Assembly: GCA_002298165.1 (NCBI GenBank)
Contig: DBMI01000096.1
Coordinates: 6,465-43,476 of the forward strand
Source: Desulfarculales bacterium UBA702
GTDB taxonomy: Bacteria > Desulfobacterota > Syntrophobacteria > Syntrophobacterales > Syntrophobacteraceae
Direction of reading: 5' to 3'
Length of the DNA stretch: 37,012 nucleotides
The notes under the pieces: model-generated
The model's database searches: none
The model's input: only the letters and a program-made list of their open reading frames with translations
Told to the model about the DNA's origin: nothing
Shown here: piece by piece, positions 32,826-37,012 of the stretch
Layout of the letters: each line of letters begins with the position of its first letter
Position numbering within the stretch: the stretch's first letter is position 1
Translations under genes and position numbers: made by a program

Positions 32826-33083
32826 ATGAAAAAAAGGGTTTTTTCTCACCTCATGATAGTTGCAGTTGCTTTGACCCTGGTAATTGGTTTCGGAACACTC
32901 AACACAGCAAAGGCCTTGACCGGAGAAAACGGCATGGGCTATACGCTCGCTCCCGGCCAGACGAACCTTATCGGAGCCGATTTTGCCGATAACTCAGTTG
33001 GAGCCACGGGACATGATACGGATTCCAGGGCTCATGAAATGGTTTCGGATTCCTATGGATTGACGGGAACTTCGCAGGAATAA
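32826..33083 (+). CDS. Small exported protein, array member 1
   Basis: An 85-residue protein of a family I do not recognise. Signal peptide MKKRVFSHLMIVAVALTLV to about residue 30, with cleavage after AKA. The mature part of about 55 residues reads GENGMGYTLAPGQTNLIGAD, FADNSVGATG, an acidic HDTDSRAHEMV, and ends YGLTGTSQE. No cysteines, heme motif or enzyme signature. Shine-Dalgarno TAGGAGCTG before the ATG. It is the first of four tandem paralogues (next start 102 bp downstream) and likely shares the promoter at 32714. Confidence 0.82.
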   Translation: MKKRVFSHLMIVAVALTLVIGFGTLNTAKALTGENGMGYTLAPGQTNLIGADFADNSVGATGHDTDSRAHEMVSDSYGLTGTSQE

Positions 33084-33185
33084 AGCGGCAATTATGCGGA
33101 AAAAGGCTCCACAACTTGCATTCGATAAACTTACAGCCGTTGACGGCATGCGGAATTATACAGAGATGTCAAAGAGGAGATTACA

Positions 33186-33446
33186 ATGAGCAAAAAGATT
33201 TTTTCCGGTCTTACGATATTGGCAGTTGCTTTGGCCCTGGTTATCGGACTTGGAACATTCAATCCCGCAAAGGCGGTGCCTGGAAGAGCCGGAGACGGCT
33301 ACAGCCTGCCACCCGGCCAGACTAACCTGTTTGGAAACGACCAAGCTGATAACAGTGCCGGGGTTATTGATAGAGATGCGGACTTCAAATCGCATGACTC
33401 CGATCAGGATTCTTCTTATGGAATGAGGGGAACCTCACAGGAATAG
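33186..33446 (+). CDS. Small exported protein, array member 2
   Basis: An 86-residue paralogue of its neighbours. Signal peptide MSKKIFSGLTILAVALALV, cleaved after PAKA. Mature part: VPGRAGDGYSLPPGQTNLFG, NDQADNSAGV, a strongly acidic DRDADFKSHDSDQDSS, and the tail YGMRGTSQE. The GQTNL core, the D-A-D pattern and the GTSQE end are identical to members 1 and 3. A GAGGAG site lies 7 nt before the ATG. Function unknown. Confidence 0.82.
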   Translation: MSKKIFSGLTILAVALALVIGLGTFNPAKAVPGRAGDGYSLPPGQTNLFGNDQADNSAGVIDRDADFKSHDSDQDSSYGMRGTSQE

Positions 33447-33536
33447 CTGTGACCCGAAGCAATTAACGATTTGGTTTAATGCAGTTAATAATAGCTCAAG
33501 AGATTAGTCTCCAAGCATAATTCAAGGAGTTATAAA

Positions 33537-33794
33537 ATGAACAGAAAATTTCTCCCCGGAATAGTGATAGTTGCAGTTGCCTTTACCCTGGTTCTTGGTT
33601 TTGGAACATTCGACCCGGCAAAAGCAGTACCCGGAGAAAACGGCGAAGGCTATACCCTGGCACCAGGTCAGACCAACCTTATAGGGGCCGATTGGGCCCA
33701 TAACTCGGCAGGGGTTCTGGGATTCGATGCGGACGCAAGAGCGTTTGAATTTGCACCAGATAATTATGGACTTAGGGGAACTTCACAGGAATAA
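33537..33794 (+). CDS. Small exported protein, array member 3
   Basis: An 85-residue paralogue. Signal peptide MNRKFLPGIVIVAVAFTLVL, then AKA cleavage. Mature part: VPGENGEGYTLAPGQTNLIG, ADWAHNSAGVLGFDADARA, and the tail NYGLRGTSQE. It is closest to member 1 in the GENG-GYTLAPGQTNLIGAD block and to member 4 in the MNRK start. AAGGAG site before the ATG. A terminator follows at 33836-33869, so members 1-3 probably form one transcript. Function unknown. Confidence 0.82.
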   Translation: MNRKFLPGIVIVAVAFTLVLGFGTFDPAKAVPGENGEGYTLAPGQTNLIGADWAHNSAGVLGFDADARAFEFAPDNYGLRGTSQE

Positions 33795-33835
33795 GCGTCA
33801 AACCCGGCAGCCTCCAGCGGGCTGGCAGAAAAAAT

Positions 33836-33869
33836 AAACCCCGGCGGGATAGCCTCCCACGGGGTTTTT
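33836..33869 (+). terminator. Rho-independent terminator after array member 3
   Basis: A 7-bp AAACCCC/GGGGTTT stem (33836-33842 and 33861-33867), with further pairing inside, and a run of five T. It lies 42 bp after the stop at 33794. A second weaker hairpin, TCAGGCT/AGCCTGA (33924-33944), follows. Confidence 0.75.
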
Positions 33870-33959
33870 CGCAAAAGGTTTCGAAGAGATGATTGACGCC
33901 TATATGTTCTGAAATTCATTCAGTCAGGCTGCTGTTTAGCCTGAAATTTGGACATCCGG

Positions 33960-33987
33960 TTGACATGCTAGTGGGCGGGATTAAGTT
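33960..33987 (+). promoter_or_regulatory. Possible promoter of array member 4
   Basis: A perfect -35 TTGACA (33960-33965), a 16-bp spacer and -10 TAAGTT (33982-33987; TA...T core). Member 4 (start 34066) is separated from member 3 by a terminator and so needs its own promoter. An alternative -10, TATAAT at 34001-34006, has no good -35. Confidence 0.4.
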
Positions 33988-34065
33988 AGGCAAAGGGAAA
34001 TATAATTGTAGCAATGGGATACGAAATATTAGAGAAACAATATCCCACTATTGAGGAGTCAAAAA

Positions 34066-34326
34066 ATGAACCGAAAGCTTCTTGGAATAATTGCTGTTGT
34101 ATTCGTCGTGGTGCTTGGATTTGGTGCATTCAATCAGGCGAAGGCGGTACCGGGAACAAGTAGCGATCAGAAATACAACTTCTTTCCTTCGGACCAGGTA
34201 AATGTTTTCGGATATGATGCGGCCCAGAATTCCATCAGAGGGAGAGACATGGATTACAGGGACTATTCCGTTTCCGATTACATGGGCCCCAATCCGGGAG
34301 AAGTTCCTCCTTCAACCCACCCGTAG
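34066..34326 (+). CDS. Small exported protein, array member 4 (diverged)
   Basis: An 86-residue, more diverged paralogue. The signal peptide MNRKLLGIIAVVFVVVLGFG is followed by FNQAKA and VPG, as in members 2 and 3. The core became YNFFPSDQVNVFGYDAAQNS (compare APGQTNLIGADxAxNS); then RGRDMDYRDYSVSDYMGPN. The GTSQE tail is lost, with PPSTHP at the end. I chose the ATG at 34066 with GAGGAG 7 nt upstream; a TTG at 34051 opens the same frame but would overlap that site. It appears to have its own promoter. The bidirectional terminator at 34418 lies after it. Confidence 0.78.
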   Translation: MNRKLLGIIAVVFVVVLGFGAFNQAKAVPGTSSDQKYNFFPSDQVNVFGYDAAQNSIRGRDMDYRDYSVSDYMGPNPGEVPPSTHP

Positions 34327-34417
34327 GGAGCTCCGAGTTATCGGGAATCGGGCTTGATATAGGGCATCCAAAGCCGGAGTCAACACCGGCCCAATTGACC
34401 GGTCTGAAAAACAAAAA

Positions 34418-34447
34418 GCAAAATCCTCCTAAGTCGGAGGATTTTGC
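34418..34447. terminator. Bidirectional terminator between array and FG-GAP gene
   Basis: A perfect 12-bp stem (34418-34429 with 34436-34447, 6-nt loop). On the minus strand it is followed by TTTTTGTTTTT, a strong terminator for the gene ending at 34474. On the plus strand it is followed by the weaker ATATTTTAA. Confidence 0.88.
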
Positions 34448-34473
34448 ATATTTTAAGGTGCCCTAATGCGGCG

Positions 34474-36288
34474 TTATTTTTTTGGAGAACGGCCGGGCAG
34501 CATCGGTTTGGCCGGACCTTCGTCGCTCCCCTCTTTAGCCGGGGCTGTAGCGGCTTCCTTCTTGGGGGCCTGATCGAGATTCAGGTCATAGGTAAAGATG
34601 GTGCTCTTGGCATCCCAGGGTTTCAATAGGTCCTTGGCAATGACCATGCTTATCACGAGTTGTTTCTTGCCGTCTCCCATCAGATTTCCCACCCGGACCC
34701 CGGATACCAGGCCGCTCATTTCCCTCGTTTTCCAGTTCTCGGTCATCCCCAGCTGGTCCCAGGAAATTGAAACGACTTCGCCCTTTTCATAGGATTTCAT
34801 TGAATCGGGAAGGAATTTGTCGAATATAGTGGTTGTGCGGTTGAGTACCAGTTCGAGTATGCCGTCCTTATTGAGGTCAGCAACGACGATAGGTGACGGG
34901 ATGAAGTAGAGATCGACCCTGTTGAACCTCAGGTCTTCTATTTTTGCCTCGAAGCTATTGACGGTTGCGCAGAAAAGGTTGCTGCTCTTCCAAATCTGGT
35001 CGCCGCTTTGACTCATCACTAGAAGGTGAAAATTTTTGTCAACAACAACGACTTCATCCATGTGATCGTTGTTGATGTCGGCTTTGAGGAAATTGAATAT
35101 GTTGCACTGTTCGGGTACGCTTACGGGAGCTGTTGGATCAAGGGACTTGCCCCGAAGCTGCATCTCGAAGATCCCTCCCCTGAAGCCGCTCTCGGTCGTC
35201 TCTCCCTTTTGCTGTCCCACCAGGACCTTGCCGCGTTGGCCTAGATAAACAGCGTTAAGAAAATAGGGGATTCTGTCCGCAACGACCTGAATCTTGCCGC
35301 CAAAATCGGAGAGTACATAGGAGGAGACATCCTCGGTCGAGTACTGGGGCAATATCTGCTTATCGCCAATAGCTTTTGAGGTGTTCTTCTTGCGCAGGTT
35401 GCTGACATAAATGTAAGCTTTGCCATCTCTATAAACGTCGACTACAGCCACCCAGACGAATCGGTCAAGCGGGGTGCCTTCGAACGAGGATACCGCACGC
35501 AGGCCACCAGCCTCTCTGCGGTAGACTGTCAGCTTGTTCTGGGAAACGGTAACGATTTCATCTTTACCGTCCCCATCCACATCTCCGACGTCCATGGCCA
35601 TTATGGCGCCGTCAAGGGTCTGGCTTCTCCATACTCCCGGCTGCCTTAACTGGCCCTCGGGTGTAACTTCGATAAAATTGGGATTCATATAAGAGATCTT
35701 GTCCCCGGAACTGAGCGCCCCGGGCAGAAGAAATTCGGGGTTCCTGGTGGCCAGCGCTTCGGCTTCCGACGAGGCGGTTTGAGTCTTCTCTCCCGGCTTC
35801 GCAAAGACCTTGGTATTAATTTCCTGGGCAAAGTTATTGACCTGCGGAATCACGTCATCCAGGGTCTTTGTCTGTGCGAAAAATGAAACCGGCTCGCCTT
35901 TGCCGGAAAGCGAGACCATTTTTGCATCGATGCTCACTGACTGGCCCATTCCGGTGATGCTGCCGAAAAGAACGTAGTCCGCACGAAGGCTGTTGCCGAT
36001 CCGGGTCGCATCATTTGCCGATATGTCCTTCAGGCCCTTTGCGGCCTGCTCGACTTGAGACCTGTCCAGTACCTGCACCTTGCCCTGCCAGGCCAGGCGC
36101 GAGGTCAACATATCTCTTACTCCGCTTTGCAGGTAACCCAAGTCAGCCGGAGTATGCATCGCGAAGGGAAGGATGGCGATTTTAACTGGAACACCCCCGG
36201 CCGGCTCCGCCGCGGTGCAGAACTGCGCAGGCCCGAGTATTGCAAGCAAAAGCAATGAAAACAGAAGAGCGGACTTCCCTATGGACAT
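34474..36288 (-). CDS. Exported CsgG/TolB-like plus FG-GAP (VCBS) repeat protein
   Basis: A 604-residue exported protein starting at the ATG at 36288 (AAGGAG upstream; a GTG at 36309 is less likely). Signal peptide to about residue 27. Residues about 34-165 form a TolB-N/CsgG-like alpha/beta domain: VKIAILPFAMH, VRDMLTSRLAWQGKVQVLDR, IGNSLRADYVLFGSITGMG. The rest is a beta-propeller-like region with Ca-binding FG-GAP-type loops DVGDVDGDGKDEIV (233-246), KADINNDHMDEVVV (402-415) and VADLNKDGILELV (about 470). It ends in a Pro/Ala/Glu-rich tail (KPMLPGRSPKK). No catalytic motif. A periplasmic or outer-membrane structural role is likely. It converges on the small-protein array and ends at a bidirectional terminator. 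Confidence 0.82.
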   Translation of the reverse strand: MSIGKSALLFSLLLLAILGPAQFCTAAEPAGGVPVKIAILPFAMHTPADLGYLQSGVRDMLTSRLAWQGKVQVLDRSQVEQAAKGLKDISANDATRIGNSLRADYVLFGSITGMGQSVSIDAKMVSLSGKGEPVSFFAQTKTLDDVIPQVNNFAQEINTKVFAKPGEKTQTASSEAEALATRNPEFLLPGALSSGDKISYMNPNFIEVTPEGQLRQPGVWRSQTLDGAIMAMDVGDVDGDGKDEIVTVSQNKLTVYRREAGGLRAVSSFEGTPLDRFVWVAVVDVYRDGKAYIYVSNLRKKNTSKAIGDKQILPQYSTEDVSSYVLSDFGGKIQVVADRIPYFLNAVYLGQRGKVLVGQQKGETTESGFRGGIFEMQLRGKSLDPTAPVSVPEQCNIFNFLKADINNDHMDEVVVVDKNFHLLVMSQSGDQIWKSSNLFCATVNSFEAKIEDLRFNRVDLYFIPSPIVVADLNKDGILELVLNRTTTIFDKFLPDSMKSYEKGEVVSISWDQLGMTENWKTREMSGLVSGVRVGNLMGDGKKQLVISMVIAKDLLKPWDAKSTIFTYDLNLDQAPKKEAATAPAKEGSDEGPAKPMLPGRSPKK

Positions 36289-36833
36289 TTCAATCTCCTT
36301 GGTTGGCACCTACAGCTATTGCCCCGGAGGGCAAAAAAACGTTTTTCAGATTTGTAGTCTGATACGGGTCACGCAAGGACCGCCGCAGTTTGGGAAAACT
36401 GCCGTTTATATGGCTTTCCTATGCAGCGCCGACCCCATTACAACTTCACGTCACCGAAATCGTTCGTCCGAGCCCCTTTGCATAGAAAAACGAAGAATTT
36501 CGACGATTACCGAAAAATATGACACCAGGATTGGGATTTTCCAGTGCGGTACAATAAATCAGATACAATCCTCATATCAAGGTTTTTTATTCCTGTTTTT
36601 TATCAACATCAAAAAAGACTTATAAGTAATCGGTATTGTGCCGAGATTCTAATGGATGGTTTTTGCTTGACATCAGCTTGAAGTTGGCATTAGATAGCTG
36701 TCAATTGTGGTAAAGGGGCAAACCGTTAACCTTAGACAACGGGGAAGGAGGTGGGATAAGCCATAAAGATCAATAGGATGGGGCTAATTAAGGAAAGAGT
36801 GGCAATAACGTCAGCTTTTGAGGAGGAAAGAGA
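36289..36833. other. Intergenic region between FG-GAP gene and porin
   Basis: About 545 bp between divergent genes. It holds a plus-strand promoter candidate at 36667-36696 and the GAGGAGG site before the porin start. The rest has no recognisable gene. A minus-strand promoter for the FG-GAP gene is expected in 36300-36400, but I could not pick one. Confidence 0.45.
36667..36696 (+). promoter_or_regulatory. Promoter candidate of the porin gene
   Basis: A perfect -35 TTGACA (36667-36672), a 17- or 18-bp spacer and a weak -10 (TTAGAT or TAGATA, ending 36695/36696). The leader would be about 130 nt and contains GGGGCAAACC followed by a CCGTT/AACGG hairpin. Confidence 0.45.
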
Positions 36834-37012
36834 ATGAAGAAGCACCTGATGATTCTCGCGGTGGCTCTGGTGGCGTTGTCAATCGCCATGCCGGCCCTCG
36901 CGGAAGTCGAATTCAAGTATGGCGGTTCGTTCCGCGCACGCTGGCTCGTTCAGGACAACGTGTTCGATGGAACCGACATCCAGTTTTCCCCCAACTACAA
37001 CTCAGACGACAA
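36834..37012 (+). CDS. Outer-membrane porin-like protein, partial (5' end only)
   Basis: The ATG at 36834 follows a strong GAGGAGG. A signal peptide MKKHLMILAVALVALSI ends in MPALA with cleavage before EVEF. The mature start, EVEFKYGGSFRARWLVQDN, has the alternating aromatic and charged pattern of a first porin beta strand; FRARWL is common in porins and alginate-export-type channels of this bacterial group. The frame is open to the window edge (59 codons). The family is inferred from this short N-terminus. Confidence 0.65.
   Translation, partial: MKKHLMILAVALVALSIAMPALAEVEFKYGGSFRARWLVQDNVFDGTDIQFSPNYNSDD

Noticed and set aside
36715..36775. c-di-GMP-I riboswitch in the porin leader
   Set aside because: GGGGCAAACC is present, but no GACGCAAAG follows at the proper distance.

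Overview
The window looks like a chromosomal segment of a Gram-negative, anaerobic or syntrophic-type bacterium. My best guess is Desulfobacterota (the former Deltaproteobacteria), from inference and not from any database search. Reasons: an electron-transfer flavoprotein pair, a PerR-type Fur regulator, periplasmic CxxCH heme proteins, LPS-type glycosyltransferases, an outer-membrane porin start, methyl-accepting chemotaxis and c-di-GMP signalling proteins, and strong GGAGG ribosome binding sites. There are no rRNA, tRNA or CRISPR features that I can support, and no intact mobile element.

Layout. 1-4300: a partial lipoprotein and a TIGR01212-type radical SAM protein (minus strand), then tRNA-modifying MnmG and a PerR-like regulator (plus). 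4763-6563: an etfBA operon with a clear terminator. 6785-7546: a 52-residue small protein and a decayed REP-associated transposase (RAYT) carrying two perfect hairpins. 7643-9178: a translation operon, rpmE-prfA, behind a near-consensus promoter, lacking the prmC gene that often follows. 9490-12975: a hypothetical protein, a monoheme cytochrome c and a FecR/DUF6600-like exported protein with a proline-rich tandem-repeat tail. 13435-18700: envelope sugar genes (GT87-like membrane protein, GT9 heptosyltransferase-like protein, UDP-glucuronate decarboxylase-like epimerase) with a sirtuin between them, and a gene-free stretch of nested REP/MITE-like inverted repeats. 19253-26320: signalling genes, namely a GGDEF diguanylate cyclase, a periplasmic Cache protein plus methyl-accepting chemotaxis protein operon, and an orphan MASE3-PAS histidine kinase. 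26688-29759: a 1023-residue exported protein with an N-terminal CxxCH motif, seven 92-residue Ig-like repeats and a lectin-like C-terminus. 29952-32698: radA, a HIT protein translationally coupled to it, and a PrmA-like methyltransferase. 32826-34326: a tandem array of four small exported paralogues. 34474-36288: a CsgG/TolB-like plus FG-GAP repeat protein. 36834-end: the start of a porin.

The most unusual part is the array of four small secreted paralogues (about 55-60 residue mature proteins with a PGQTN core and, in three of them, an invariant GTSQE C-terminus). I do not recognise this family. It has its own consensus-like promoters and terminators and sits between a PrmA-like gene and an FG-GAP protein. 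Other points of interest are an 18-bp perfect palindrome directly upstream of the -35 of the Cache/chemoreceptor operon, Fur/PerR-type boxes upstream of the histidine kinase and of the giant Ig-repeat protein, and a RAYT remnant in the same window as REP-like inverted pairs. All family calls come from reading motifs, lengths and context.
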